From Thermoleophilia bacterium (GTDB lineage: Bacteria > Actinomycetota > Thermoleophilia > RBG-16-64-13), in the NCBI GenBank assembly GCA_026415615.1, contig JAOAGT010000005.1, forward strand, positions 244,443 to 308,442: 64,000 nucleotides of DNA, written 5' to 3'. A model generated the notes under the pieces. That model made no database searches. It saw only the letters and a program-made list of their open reading frames with translations, and was not told the origin of the DNA. A program made the position numbers and the translations under genes. This document shows positions 43,902 through 53,335 of the stretch, one piece after another. Within the stretch, counting starts at the first letter, position 1; the number at the start of each line of letters is the position of its first letter.

Positions 43902-45104
43902 ATGCACGCGGCTGAACTGCTGAGCCACGCTACCACCTTTCTGGCCCACGACGGGGAGCTTGCCTGGGTTTTCGTGCTGGAAACTGAGGGGTCGGCCCCT
44001 CGACATGCCGGGGCAAGCATGCTTGTGCGCCGGGACGGGTCAAGCGTAGGGAGTGTAGGAGGCGGCCCAGTAGAGGCGTACGCGCTAAAGCACGCCCGGG
44101 AGGTCTTGAAAGAAAAGAAGAGCCGCACAGTGCGATTTGTACTCGAAGGGCTGCCTGGCGTGGCCGAGCCAGAGCAGGCACCAGCAGCGCCACTGGTAGC
44201 CACGCCGGGCAACCGTCCCGCTGCTGCAAATGTCCGTAGTCCCGCTCACCTTGACATGACTTGCGGGGGCCGGGGCTCGCTTTTGGTACTGTATGTGTCT
44301 GCAGAGCACGCGGCCTGGGCAGCCGTGCTTGCGGCTGCCCAGGCCGCGACCAACTCCGGCCAACAGGCTTGGCTCGCGGTCACTCTGCCCATGCAACTTG
44401 AAAGTTCTGCCCCGACAGCTGAGGAGGTTGCCCTCGTCGGCCCTGACGGAGCGGTTGCGGGGTGTGCCTCGCTCGCGGATCTCGTGCACCAAAAGGTGGC
44501 ATGCGCCCCTGCCCACAGGCCGCTCCCTGTCCACGGCCCGCTAATTCTTGAGCGCGGAGACCAGCAGGTGTTTGTGCTGCCTATGGCTCCCAAGGAGCAA
44601 CTCTACGTTTTTGGAGCAGGTCATTGCGCCCAGCCTCTAGCCACAATTGCAAGCATGGTGGGTTTTTCTGTAACAGTGATCGACGATCGGCCAGAGTTCG
44701 CAAATCCAGAAAGATTTCCCTCTGCAGACCGGGTGATCGTCTGCCCCACGTTCGAGCAAGCGCTCTTGGATCTTCCCATCACGAAAGATAGCTACCTAGT
44801 CATCATGACTCGCGGCCATCAGCACGATAAGACTGTGCTTGCCCAGGCGCTTCGCACTCCAGCTTGCTACATAGGGATGATCGGAAGCAAGAAGAAGGTC
44901 GCCGAAATATTCAACCACCTACAGACCGAAGGCATATCAGCCGAGAAACTCGAACAGGTACACGCGCCCATTGGGCTTGACATAGGTTCCGAGACTCCCG
45001 AAGAAATCGCCGTCAGCATCGCAGCTGAGCTCATCCAGGAAAGAGCGCGGCGCCGAGCGACGCGCAGCACAGCCCAATCGCTACCCACTCCAGAGGTTTC
45101 GTGA
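43902..45104 (+). CDS. xdhC: XdhC/CoxI family molybdenum cofactor maturation protein
   Basis: A 400-residue XdhC/CoxI protein. The N-terminal domain has AWVFVLETEGSAPRHAGASMLVRRDGSSVGSVGGGPVEAYALKHA, and DMTCGGRGSLLVLYV carries the Cys-Gly-Gly of the family. The C-terminal part is a Rossmann fold, LYVFGAGHCAQPLATIASMVGFSVTVIDDRPEFANPERFP, continuing to DSYLVIMTRGHQHDKTVLAQAL and MIGSKKKVAEIFNHL. Such proteins bind the Mo cofactor, help sulfurate it and insert it in the hydroxylase. It starts 42 bp after the cupin gene and overlaps the next gene. Confidence 0.93.
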   Translation: MHAAELLSHATTFLAHDGELAWVFVLETEGSAPRHAGASMLVRRDGSSVGSVGGGPVEAYALKHAREVLKEKKSRTVRFVLEGLPGVAEPEQAPAAPLVATPGNRPAAANVRSPAHLDMTCGGRGSLLVLYVSAEHAAWAAVLAAAQAATNSGQQAWLAVTLPMQLESSAPTAEEVALVGPDGAVAGCASLADLVHQKVACAPAHRPLPVHGPLILERGDQQVFVLPMAPKEQLYVFGAGHCAQPLATIASMVGFSVTVIDDRPEFANPERFPSADRVIVCPTFEQALLDLPITKDSYLVIMTRGHQHDKTVLAQALRTPACYIGMIGSKKKVAEIFNHLQTEGISAEKLEQVHAPIGLDIGSETPEEIAVSIAAELIQERARRRATRSTAQSLPTPEVS

Positions 45105-46396
45105 GGATGACAAAAAGGGGACAAGCAGCGGCCGTACTTCTGGCTGCTGGGGCGTCCTCCCGCATGGGAAGGCCCAAGGCTTTGCTCCCAGTTGGTCACT
45201 CCACTGCTTTGGAGCGAGTGGTCACAGCTCTTAGCCAGGCTGGAATCAAAGAAGTCGTGCTTGTAACGAGATCCGAGAACCCAGACGTAGCCGCTTTGGC
45301 AAGCAAGCTAGCTCTTCGCCAAGTTGAAAATCCCCGGCCTGACAAAGGCATGCTTTTTTCCGCCGCTCTCGGCGCTCAGGCCCTTTCGGAAACAGTGGAG
45401 GCTTTCTTTGTATGGCCTTTGGACTGCGCCTTGGTGCACTCTTGGGTTCTTGACAAGCTGCTAGCCGCCTTCTTTGCCTTGTCCCCGCGACCAGCCGTGG
45501 TGCGGCCGTGCTGCCTAGGACGTCATGGCCATCCCCCGCTGCTGGCGGGAGAGCTGCGGACGCCACTGGCAACCCTCATCCAAGAGAACGAATTTGCTGC
45601 TGGTTATAACCTGCCCGACTTTCGCGCTTTTCTTGCCCACTACGCGGGACTAACGATAGATGTGGAAACTGAAGATGCCAGCATCCTTATGGATATGGAC
45701 ACCCCCGAAGATCACGCGCGGCTACAAAGATTTGCTTGCTGGATCGACGAAACCACCCCTTCGGGCCAGTCGATATCCTCGCTTTCCACACCCAGCCCCT
45801 CCTCCACCAGGCCCTCCTCCGCCAGCCCCTCTTCCGCCAGTCTGTCCGAAGAGGATTGTCTCTATCTGCACATGTTGCTAAGAACGCCCAAAGAGATTAC
45901 GCGGCACTGCCAGACAGTCGCTCGGGTAGGAACAGCCCTGGGCCACTCCCTTGTTGCTCACGGCATCCGCCTCGACCAAGCGTTGATAAAGAGCGCTTGC
46001 CTGCTCCACGACCTTGCCAAACACAAACCCCAACATGCTCAGGCCGCGGCAAATGTTTTACGCAACTTAGGTCTTAACGCGCTAGCGCAGATTGTGGAAA
46101 GTCACATGGTCCTGCACGAACTGGCGCAAGCCACGCCGCCGTCCATAGAGGCAGAGGTCGTGTTCCTGGCGGATATGCTGGTGGTGGGAGATAGAGTTGT
46201 CACCCTTAACGAGAAAGTCGAGCAGGCTCGTGTTATTCACTCCGCGTTTCCCAACGCAGTCGACCGCATGACCAAGCGGGTCGCTTGGGCCAAAGCAATT
46301 GCCGAACGACTTGCCCCATGGATAGGAGACCTGGAGCGGCCCGAAACTCTCGCCAGCTTGGTAGACCTCGCTCAAGTCATAGATCCACACAGTTGA
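45101..46396 (+). CDS. MobA-like nucleotidyltransferase fused to an HD domain
   Basis: A 431-residue fusion. The first 210 residues are a MobA/MocA-type cytidylyl- or guanylyltransferase: AAVLLAAGASSRMGRPKALLPVG, the WPLDCAL segment and DMDTPEDHARL. Then comes a Ser/Pro-rich linker (about residues 225-250). The C-terminal third is an HD domain with a His in TRHCQTVARVGTALG and LLHDLAKHK, also with QIVESHMVL. The enzyme would load CMP or GMP onto the pterin cofactor of the Mo hydroxylase; the HD role is unknown. The GTG (45101) overlaps the xdhC stop, so the two are coupled. Confidence 0.85.
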   Translation: MRMTKRGQAAAVLLAAGASSRMGRPKALLPVGHSTALERVVTALSQAGIKEVVLVTRSENPDVAALASKLALRQVENPRPDKGMLFSAALGAQALSETVEAFFVWPLDCALVHSWVLDKLLAAFFALSPRPAVVRPCCLGRHGHPPLLAGELRTPLATLIQENEFAAGYNLPDFRAFLAHYAGLTIDVETEDASILMDMDTPEDHARLQRFACWIDETTPSGQSISSLSTPSPSSTRPSSASPSSASLSEEDCLYLHMLLRTPKEITRHCQTVARVGTALGHSLVAHGIRLDQALIKSACLLHDLAKHKPQHAQAAANVLRNLGLNALAQIVESHMVLHELAQATPPSIEAEVVFLADMLVVGDRVVTLNEKVEQARVIHSAFPNAVDRMTKRVAWAKAIAERLAPWIGDLERPETLASLVDLAQVIDPHS

Positions 46397-46489
46397 ACCA
46401 GCAAAACAAGACAGAAAATCTGTTGCCTCCCATTGGCCTTCCTGCCATATTTTATGTTCAGAGAATCTTGGGCATGCACGGGGGAAGGT

Positions 46490-49400
46490 GTGAGCGCTCG
46501 GCTTGGCGTGCTCCGGGTTAAGGGTCGCCGTTTCTTGTTTGTTGTTATCTGCCTAGTTCTTGTTTCAGCAGGCGCGCTAGGCTGCGAACAAGGCTCCACC
46601 GGCTCCCTTTCCACCCGCGAAACCAGCGCGTCATCCACCACGACAAGCGCGAGCGGCGCAACTCAAACTAGCGCTTTGGGCCAAGTGCTTTGGGGGAGCG
46701 GCAAGTCGCTAGCCCAGGCCACTGTGTGGGGTCCTTTAACTTTGACCCCGGGCGATCTTGAGAACCTGACCGTGCGAGAATCCCTGGCTTTGGGCACTAT
46801 CGCGCGTGATGTAGGACAAGCAAGCGAGCGTACATTTGTCTATGCCCTTAACGTAAACGAGGGCCGCTTACTAGGCACAACCGAGATCCCAGGCCGAGTG
46901 TATGCCGTAGACGTGGGAGTTCCATACATCTTTTTCTGGACTACCCAGGGTTTAGAGGCTCACAAAGTTGATGAAACCCTCCCGCTCTCAAAGAGTTGGA
47001 GCAGCCAGTTTGTGATGAACCTAGGAAGCTACCTCTATGTCGAAGATCCGAGCCGTCCCGACCGGCTCATAAATAAGCTGACATTGGCAGAAACACCTGT
47101 GGCCGAAGTTGCAAACATTCCGAATTTGGTAGATGAGCAGATACTCATGTTGCTTTATCCCGATCATATTCTGGGGTATTTCCCCCAGATAGAACAAAAG
47201 GGTTCAAGCGGTGCCTCGGTTTACAACCTACGCACACGCAGGGTAGTAGGCCACGTTCCCCAAGAGCTGGTGTCTCAAATCCGAGCATGGGATCCAGATC
47301 AGAAAACCTTGTTCGGTGTTGGTTGGAACGAGAACCAGGTGTTTCTCCACCATCTGCTCAAAGACAAGACCGAAATTGTTACGCTCCCGGGTCAAGATGG
47401 ATACGCCGTAGGGCAGAGCCTGCTAGAAGCAGGCTCTGCTTATCTCGGCACGGGAAGCCAGATCCAGATCGTGCCCGCTATAGACCCCGCCGTGGGAGAG
47501 CTCTACGTGCTTCAAGGAGACGACCGCTGGTATGCGATAAACCGTCGAGGAACAATAGTCCAGACTAAGGAGCAGAGCCGAGTAGCAGATTACTATAGCG
47601 ACAGCGTTTTGAGCCTTGACTCTTCCGGTGAAACACTTTCCCGAGTCGTTGTTGATGACGGCACTTCCTGGAGTAGCCGAGTCCCAGCCCCGTTCGGCAT
47701 AACCGCGCTGGGACCCTACGTGACGTCCGACTCCATTGCCTGGTGCTGCTCCTGCTCGGGACTCAACAACCACGGAGACGTCATTTGCCAGTGGAATTAC
47801 CAGACCGGGTCCTACTGTGGGTACACTGAGTTTGTTGGCAAGGAGCTTAAAGTCCTCTCCGCGCAACCATTCATAGTCGCTGAGCGCCCACAAAACCAAG
47901 TCGAGCAAGCACCGTGGAAGATCACATGCTACAAGCCAAGTGATCTGCCTTTTAACGCTGTCCCTGACATTGAGATTTCCTACACACCGCAAACAGACAT
48001 CTACGCTCACATAACCGAGGTCACATTTACCTGCTCGTGGCCAAATGCGCCTCCAGAACTTGCCCCATACATAACGTATGAGTGGGAAATAGAAGGCGAA
48101 AAGAAAACCGGAAATACCGTTTCGCATGTATTTAGCAAGCCGGGTTCGCACACAGTTACTGTTAGAGCCAGGGTGGACGGTTCTACCGATGTGGCCACCA
48201 AATCCGTCGAGGTTGTAGTCCGAAGCCTTGACCTGGTGGCGCTTATTCTCTACGAGCCACATGTTGTGTATGCGGGAATCACCGAGGTCACTTTCAACTG
48301 TGAGGTGCGAGGACTCACGCCGGATTTGGGCTCAAAGCTGTTCTTTGAATGGGATCTTGATGGAACAGCGTCTACTGGCCAAGGAGTGACCAGGACCTTT
48401 ACCAAGGCCGGGCTGCGCCCCGTAACCGTTCGTGTGCGGCTGGGTCCTTCGGGGCCGATTCTGGTCGAAGAGACCACTGAGGTAAATGTTATTCCTACCG
48501 TGACTCTCGCCCCCCTTTATCCGGCCAATCCGGCAACGCCCTCCACGATAATGGCCGGAGGCACTCTTTACCGCTACTACCGAGCCAAAGACGCTGAAGG
48601 CAATCCTATGAAAGAGGTCACGATCCGCTACCGCGACCTCTTTTCCCCGCGGAATCTTTCGGCCAAGTCAGACGAGTACGGGGAGGTCGTTTTCCAGTTT
48701 AGTGTGCCCAAGAACGCTTCCCTTGGCCGGATTGAAAATGCGCTAAGAATTGAGGCGGCTTTTGTTGACAACCATCAGATCCATTATGTTGAGCCCCCTA
48801 ACTTCGCCATCCAAATCCTGCCCCTGTCTTGGTCCACTAACTGGCAAATGGGATTTGGAGCTGCCGGCAAGATAGGTCTGGGGGCGTTCATAGGAGCCTT
48901 CACTTCGGGAGAACAGCAGGCAGGCATGGTCGTCACCCGCACCAAAGCTGACCCGGCCAACGAGGGACAAGGTTCCATGGGAATAGCTAACAGCTTGTCT
49001 GGCGAGGCGGCGGTCGGCCTCCAAGAAAACATCACCAAATTCCGCCTCGGGACATTCGAAGGCAAGGTGGTCGAAGCCCAGGCGAAGCTCGCATTTGGAG
49101 TCCTGGTAGATTTCGCCACGCTGTTTGGCGAGCCCGAACAATGCTCCATTTCAGAGAAAATCATGGCTGCTTTGACTCTCTTGGTTGGAGTGGAGCACTG
49201 TCTTAGCGGCGGGACTACAGCTTTACTTACCCTGGCCGAAAACGCTCTGGTTGCCGCGCTTTCAAGTGACGTACAAATGCAGAACATCACCGGCGGTCTG
49301 TACCTACGATCTAGCGGTGAGGCCGCTGCCGTCAACCTTGAACTTGCACGCAAAGGTTCCTCGGGGTCAAGTGGGGGAACCGACACTTCGAGCGGCTCAG

Positions 49401-51475
49401 CGCTAAAAAGTATCTCAGGATTAAGTTTCCTAAAACTCGGTGGCGGAGCTAAGGCATTCATTGCTATTAGCGCCTACCCATCAGCCGGGGAAGTTGGTGG
49501 CAAGGCGGGAGTCGAGGTAAGCGGGTCTTTCTCGGTAGCCGAGGCCCTGGGCTATCCGATCAGAGGCTACTCGGCAGCACAAGGGTTCTCAGTTGAGGTC
49601 ATAAGTGATGTTTCTCCGCTCGCTCTTGACCGCGTGGTTCTCGCCGTCAGCAATCCCCCTGACGCCAGCGGAGAGTGCCAGGAGACTAGACTAGTTTTTA
49701 GTGCAGAAGAGATCTCGCGGGTTGCCTCGGCGATTGTTCAACAGCTTAAGCCGTTTATGCCCGGGCAAGATCAAGATCCAAATGTTCGGGTGTTCTTCTC
49801 CAAAGAGTTTTGCAGCAATTTTGTCAGAAACGTGGTAAATGCGGTTACGCAAGCGCAAATTCCGTACGAACGCACGGTCCTTAGAGACAAGAACCCCACC
49901 ACGATCGAAGTGGGCCTCGGGCTAAGTGTTGCTGGGAATGAGGTTGACCTCGCGGTAAAGCCTACATGGGGTCGCTACCAGTCATTCCCCTTGGAACGAG
50001 GTCTTTTTGTGCTCGATGAGCGGAACTTGCCGACGTCGTTATTGCTAGGCCGGCTCGTCAAGCTCGAGGAATATCCGGCTTCACTATTCAGCGAACAAGT
50101 AGACACCTTGGGCAACGTGCTTGCAGAGTTACTGGCGGTAGTAGCCGACATCCTCGAAGCAGCCTGGGACGTAGCAAGCGGAGCTCTTTCCTCGGCTGCC
50201 GACACCGTGATATCAGTGGGAGCCGGCATAGGAAGCGCCGTGGCTGATGGAGCAACCGCAATTTTTGAAGCCGGCACAAGCCTGTTTAGCCAGTACAATC
50301 CTGCCTTTGCCCTACAGACCCAGCAGCTGGCTGCCACAGGCAACGCTCTGACCGACACCACATCTTCGCTGTGGGCAGCAGCCCCGCAAAGAGTCACGAT
50401 GATTGGAGCTTCTGGCCAACCCCTAGACTGGGTTGTCGGAGGAATCTACACGCTAACTCCGGAGGCCGGCATGCTCTCAAAGCCGGCAACACTTCGTGTG
50501 ACGTATAGCAGCGAATCGTTGGGGAACCGCGATCCAGCAAGTCTCCGCCTGTATCACCTTGACCCGCAGTTACGTCTGTGGCGGCCGGTTGAGGCAAGCC
50601 ATGATGCACTGTCCCAGACTTTTACCGCAAAGATCACGCAGATGGGGGCCTACTGCATAGGCACTGATGCTCAACCTCCACAATTTGTGCTTATTTCCCC
50701 TTCAGGTACGCCAGCTCTGGTGACGACCGCCCAACCCCAGTTCATCGTGGGCTGTGTCGAAGAAGGCTCTGGAGTAGTGCCCGAGTCGTTCCGCGCTACG
50801 CTTGACGGGGCCTCGTTAGAAGCAAGCTGGTCGGCGAAAGGCAGGCAGGCAGTGCTCCAAGTAAAGGAGCCGCTTGCTCCCGGCCCGCACACACTAGCGG
50901 TAAGCGGCAGGGACGGCGCGGGAAATTCCGGTAGCGCAACCTTTGAGATTCAGGTAGTGGTGCCGCCAGCGACACCGGAACTTGCGGTAACAAAGGTAGA
51001 TGCCAACCAAGTGACGCTCGCGGTCAAGTACCCCAGCGGAGAGTCGGCCGCCCAAAAGACCTCTGTCAAACCTGCGAGCTACCAGATATGGCGTACCGAC
51101 CCGGGACCGGGCCTCAGCTACCATCGCGTGGCCACCCTGCCGTCCAGTGCGGAAGGATTTGAGGATACGGAGGTACAGGCAGGTCAAACCTACCAATACG
51201 TCGCTGTGGCCTTGTCGGAAACGGGGTTGGAAAGCGCGCCCTCATCGCCGGTGACAGTGACAGTGCCCGAGGGCAGCGGAAGCACCCTCAGCACGACTCC
51301 TTCCACTCATGCTGGCTCGAGCTCAACCGTGCAGCCCTCGACTGGTGGCGAGCACGAGAAGCCGAAAGCTCGGGAAAATCTGCGCAAGGTGCTTGCGTTA
51401 GCCGGGTTTGGCATGGCAGCAGTGGCGCTGATCGTAGGCGTGGCGCTTGCTGTTATGCTGAGGCGCCGTAGATAA
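46490..51475 (+). CDS. Very large surface lipoprotein with PKD/Ig/FN3-like repeats and a C-terminal membrane helix
   Basis: About 1661 residues from a GTG at 46490 (GGGGGAAG upstream; an ATG at 46454 is possible but lacks a site). The N-terminus has KGRRFLFVVICLVLV and lipobox GALGC, then a Ser/Thr-rich linker. About 450 residues resemble a beta-propeller (repeated YVL.GDDR, FFWTTQGL). Two PKD-like domains (about 500-670) with HTVTVRARVDG and PVTVRVRLGP follow, then Ig-like and low-complexity regions, and an FN3-like domain (about 1500-1590). The last 35 residues (VLALAGFGMAAVALIVGVALAVMLRRRR) are a membrane helix with an Arg tail. It may bind surfaces or cells. Function unknown. Confidence 0.8.
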   Translation: MSARLGVLRVKGRRFLFVVICLVLVSAGALGCEQGSTGSLSTRETSASSTTTSASGATQTSALGQVLWGSGKSLAQATVWGPLTLTPGDLENLTVRESLALGTIARDVGQASERTFVYALNVNEGRLLGTTEIPGRVYAVDVGVPYIFFWTTQGLEAHKVDETLPLSKSWSSQFVMNLGSYLYVEDPSRPDRLINKLTLAETPVAEVANIPNLVDEQILMLLYPDHILGYFPQIEQKGSSGASVYNLRTRRVVGHVPQELVSQIRAWDPDQKTLFGVGWNENQVFLHHLLKDKTEIVTLPGQDGYAVGQSLLEAGSAYLGTGSQIQIVPAIDPAVGELYVLQGDDRWYAINRRGTIVQTKEQSRVADYYSDSVLSLDSSGETLSRVVVDDGTSWSSRVPAPFGITALGPYVTSDSIAWCCSCSGLNNHGDVICQWNYQTGSYCGYTEFVGKELKVLSAQPFIVAERPQNQVEQAPWKITCYKPSDLPFNAVPDIEISYTPQTDIYAHITEVTFTCSWPNAPPELAPYITYEWEIEGEKKTGNTVSHVFSKPGSHTVTVRARVDGSTDVATKSVEVVVRSLDLVALILYEPHVVYAGITEVTFNCEVRGLTPDLGSKLFFEWDLDGTASTGQGVTRTFTKAGLRPVTVRVRLGPSGPILVEETTEVNVIPTVTLAPLYPANPATPSTIMAGGTLYRYYRAKDAEGNPMKEVTIRYRDLFSPRNLSAKSDEYGEVVFQFSVPKNASLGRIENALRIEAAFVDNHQIHYVEPPNFAIQILPLSWSTNWQMGFGAAGKIGLGAFIGAFTSGEQQAGMVVTRTKADPANEGQGSMGIANSLSGEAAVGLQENITKFRLGTFEGKVVEAQAKLAFGVLVDFATLFGEPEQCSISEKIMAALTLLVGVEHCLSGGTTALLTLAENALVAALSSDVQMQNITGGLYLRSSGEAAAVNLELARKGSSGSSGGTDTSSGSALKSISGLSFLKLGGGAKAFIAISAYPSAGEVGGKAGVEVSGSFSVAEALGYPIRGYSAAQGFSVEVISDVSPLALDRVVLAVSNPPDASGECQETRLVFSAEEISRVASAIVQQLKPFMPGQDQDPNVRVFFSKEFCSNFVRNVVNAVTQAQIPYERTVLRDKNPTTIEVGLGLSVAGNEVDLAVKPTWGRYQSFPLERGLFVLDERNLPTSLLLGRLVKLEEYPASLFSEQVDTLGNVLAELLAVVADILEAAWDVASGALSSAADTVISVGAGIGSAVADGATAIFEAGTSLFSQYNPAFALQTQQLAATGNALTDTTSSLWAAAPQRVTMIGASGQPLDWVVGGIYTLTPEAGMLSKPATLRVTYSSESLGNRDPASLRLYHLDPQLRLWRPVEASHDALSQTFTAKITQMGAYCIGTDAQPPQFVLISPSGTPALVTTAQPQFIVGCVEEGSGVVPESFRATLDGASLEASWSAKGRQAVLQVKEPLAPGPHTLAVSGRDGAGNSGSATFEIQVVVPPATPELAVTKVDANQVTLAVKYPSGESAAQKTSVKPASYQIWRTDPGPGLSYHRVATLPSSAEGFEDTEVQAGQTYQYVAVALSETGLESAPSSPVTVTVPEGSGSTLSTTPSTHAGSSSTVQPSTGGEHEKPKARENLRKVLALAGFGMAAVALIVGVALAVMLRRRR

Positions 51476-51658
51476 GCTGCCGAGGCAACACCAGTAAGAC
51501 GGAAAGTGAAAACACTTGGTATCATGAGCAAAGTTATACTGCCCCGCTGACCGCCGCCGAGCCGCCGCACAAATCCGCAGTGGCACGAGACAGGTTTCCC
51601 ATTCCGGGAAATGGGCAGAAATAACCTAGTAACAACCGCAAGAGAAGGGGAACATGAG

Positions 51659-52114
51659 ATGCAAGCCACTCGCGGAGCCGTAGTTTCCATGAACTACGAA
51701 GTAAGAAACGATCAAGGGGAGCTTCTGGATGCTACCGACACCCCCATCGAATACCTGCACGGCTATGGGAACATTATTCCTGGGCTGGAGAAAGGGCTAG
51801 AAGGAGCCGAGCCGGGCGAGCACCGGTCGGTGGTCGTGGAGCCGGCGGAAGCTTACGGAGAGTTTGATCCTGACGCTGTCGTAACCCTCCCTTATGACGC
51901 CGTACTTGAAGGTGTGCAGCTGGAGCCGGGTATGCGCGTGGTCGGGGATACCCCCAGTGGACCGATTGAGCTTATCGTCCGCGAAGTAAACGAAGACACT
52001 ATCGTGGTGGACGCCAATCACCCGCTGGCCGGACAAAGACTGTATTTTGAAGTAGATGTAGTCGATGTGCGGGCAGCCTCAGAGCAAGAACTGGCTCAAG
52101 GATACGTAGCGTAA
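51659..52114 (+). CDS. FKBP-type prolyl isomerase, SlyD-like
   Basis: A 151-residue FKBP/SlyD protein. It starts QATRGAVVSMNYEVRNDQGELLDATDTPIEYLHGYGNIIPGLEKGLEGAEPGE, followed by the insert-in-flap region, and ends with QRLYFEVDVVDVR. It lacks the His-rich metal tail of E. coli SlyD. The ATG at 51659 follows AGAAGGGGAAC; an earlier frame start at 51611 is less likely. It catalyses proline isomerisation and acts as a chaperone in the cytoplasm. It is monocistronic between the big lipoprotein and a terminator. Confidence 0.93.
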   Translation: MQATRGAVVSMNYEVRNDQGELLDATDTPIEYLHGYGNIIPGLEKGLEGAEPGEHRSVVVEPAEAYGEFDPDAVVTLPYDAVLEGVQLEPGMRVVGDTPSGPIELIVREVNEDTIVVDANHPLAGQRLYFEVDVVDVRAASEQELAQGYVA

Positions 52115-52127
52115 GCTGGCAAACAGT

Positions 52128-52162
52128 GGCGGGGCCGGGTTCCTTTGGAACCCGGCCCCGCC
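52128..52162 (+). terminator. Intrinsic terminator, perfect 16-bp stem
   Basis: Arms GGCGGGGCCGGGTTCC (52128-52143) and GGAACCCGGCCCCGCC (52147-52162) pair perfectly around a TTT loop and are followed by ATCTTTCT. It lies 13 bp after the SlyD-like stop and ends that transcript. It also faces the ABM gene (minus) from the other side. Confidence 0.85.
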
Positions 52163-52224
52163 ATCTTTCTCAGCCAGGCACCCGCTCCCCCTGAGCCCTC
52201 TGGCACATCACGGCCTCCAGCCTC

Positions 52225-52512
52225 CTACAACACCACAGTCCAATGACCAATTTCTCCCGGGCTTTCCATCAGCGGGTCAATTTCAGCGGCTAAAGTCTTG
52301 AAGTGATCAGTGGAGAGGTGATAGGCAAACGCCTCTTCATTTTCGTACCGCTCGTAGAATAGAAACTCGTTGGGGTCCTTCGTGGAGCGACAAAGAGTGT
52401 ATTCAATCACTCCTGGGTCGCTGGCCATGCTCTCTTTCATTTTCTTGACTGCCGCCACAAACTGGTCTGCACTACCCGCCCGGAGCTTGACTCTTGCTGT
52501 GACTATCAACAT
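52225..52512 (-). CDS. ABM-family (antibiotic biosynthesis monooxygenase) small protein
   Basis: A 95-residue protein of the ABM/YgiN-like dimeric alpha-beta-barrel family. It begins MLIVTARVKLRAGSADQFVAAVKKM and has SDPGVIEYTLCRSTKDPNEFLFYERYENEEAFAYHLSTDHF, the diagnostic signature. These proteins act as cofactor-free quinol monooxygenases or as small ligand-binding proteins. The ATG is behind GGAGGA at 52517-52522. It follows livF by 7 bp and ends the operon. In an anaerobe the oxygenase role is doubtful, so the activity is left open. Confidence 0.85.
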   Translation of the reverse strand: MLIVTARVKLRAGSADQFVAAVKKMKESMASDPGVIEYTLCRSTKDPNEFLFYERYENEEAFAYHLSTDHFKTLAAEIDPLMESPGEIGHWTVVL

Positions 52513-52519
52513 GCCGAGC

Positions 52520-53233
52520 TCATCCTCCTAAGTATGCTCTTCTTACTATGTCGCTCCGGCGCAACGTCTCTACGTCACCTTGTGCGACCACTCTACCGAC
52601 TTCCAACACATATCCGTATTGAGCCACTCCCAGCGCAAGCCGCGCGTTCTGCTCCACCAACAGGACGCTGATCCCGCGGCTGTTGATTTCTTTAATAACC
52701 TCGCCAACCTGCTCTACAACCAACGGAGCCAACCCCACTGATGGCTCATCAAGGCAAAGGAGCTTCGGATCGGCCATGAGGCCCCGGGCAATGGCCAGCA
52801 TCTGCTGCTCGCCGCCGCTTAGAGTCCCTGCGTTCTGTTTGGCACGTTCTTTCAGCCGAGGAAACAGGTGGTATACGTATTCGAGCGAGCGGTTGATTCC
52901 TTCCTTGTCTTTGCGCGTAGTGGCTCCCAGCTTAAGATTGGTGTATACGCTGAGATAGGGGAAAAGTTGACGGCCCTCGGGAACAAGAACAATACCCTTT
53001 CGCACTCGCGCATAGGTCTCCAAATGCGCGATAGACTCGCCCTCGAAAAGGATATCTCCGCTCCTGATGGGGACCAGGCCGGCAAGCGCTTTAAGAACGG
53101 TGCTCTTGCCAGCACCGTTAGCCCCTATCATGGTGACGACTGACCCTCGAGGAACCTCAATGCTTACATCTGAGACTGCTAGAGACTTGCCGTAGTAGAC
53201 AGTGATATTTTTTATTTCAGCTATCATGCTCAT
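52520..53233 (-). CDS. livF: Orphan LivF-type ABC ATPase
   Basis: A 237-residue LivF ATPase with Walker A GANGAGKST, VPEGRQLFPYLSV, signature LSGGEQQ and Walker B LLCLDEPSVGLAP. All catalytic motifs look intact. Unlike the other two copies it has no LivG, LivH, LivM or binding protein next to it. It lies between the glutamate-mutase-E-like gene (103 bp) and the ABM gene. It may serve one of the two complete transporters in the window. Start: ATG at 53233 or 53227. Confidence 0.9.
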   Translation of the reverse strand: MSMIAEIKNITVYYGKSLAVSDVSIEVPRGSVVTMIGANGAGKSTVLKALAGLVPIRSGDILFEGESIAHLETYARVRKGIVLVPEGRQLFPYLSVYTNLKLGATTRKDKEGINRSLEYVYHLFPRLKERAKQNAGTLSGGEQQMLAIARGLMADPKLLCLDEPSVGLAPLVVEQVGEVIKEINSRGISVLLVEQNARLALGVAQYGYVLEVGRVVAQGDVETLRRSDIVRRAYLGG

Positions 53234-53335
53234 CGCGGCAGCTCACCTGTCCTCACCCATTCCCTTTGTAGAGATCCTGGCCCTTCTCCGTGTTTGCATA
53301 GCCTGCTTGTCGCTTACCCTTGTTTGTGTCGCCCA

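Noticed and set aside
46433..46489. Longer start of the large lipoprotein
   Set aside because: No ribosome binding site before the earlier ATG codons, and the signal peptide starts after the GTG at 46490.
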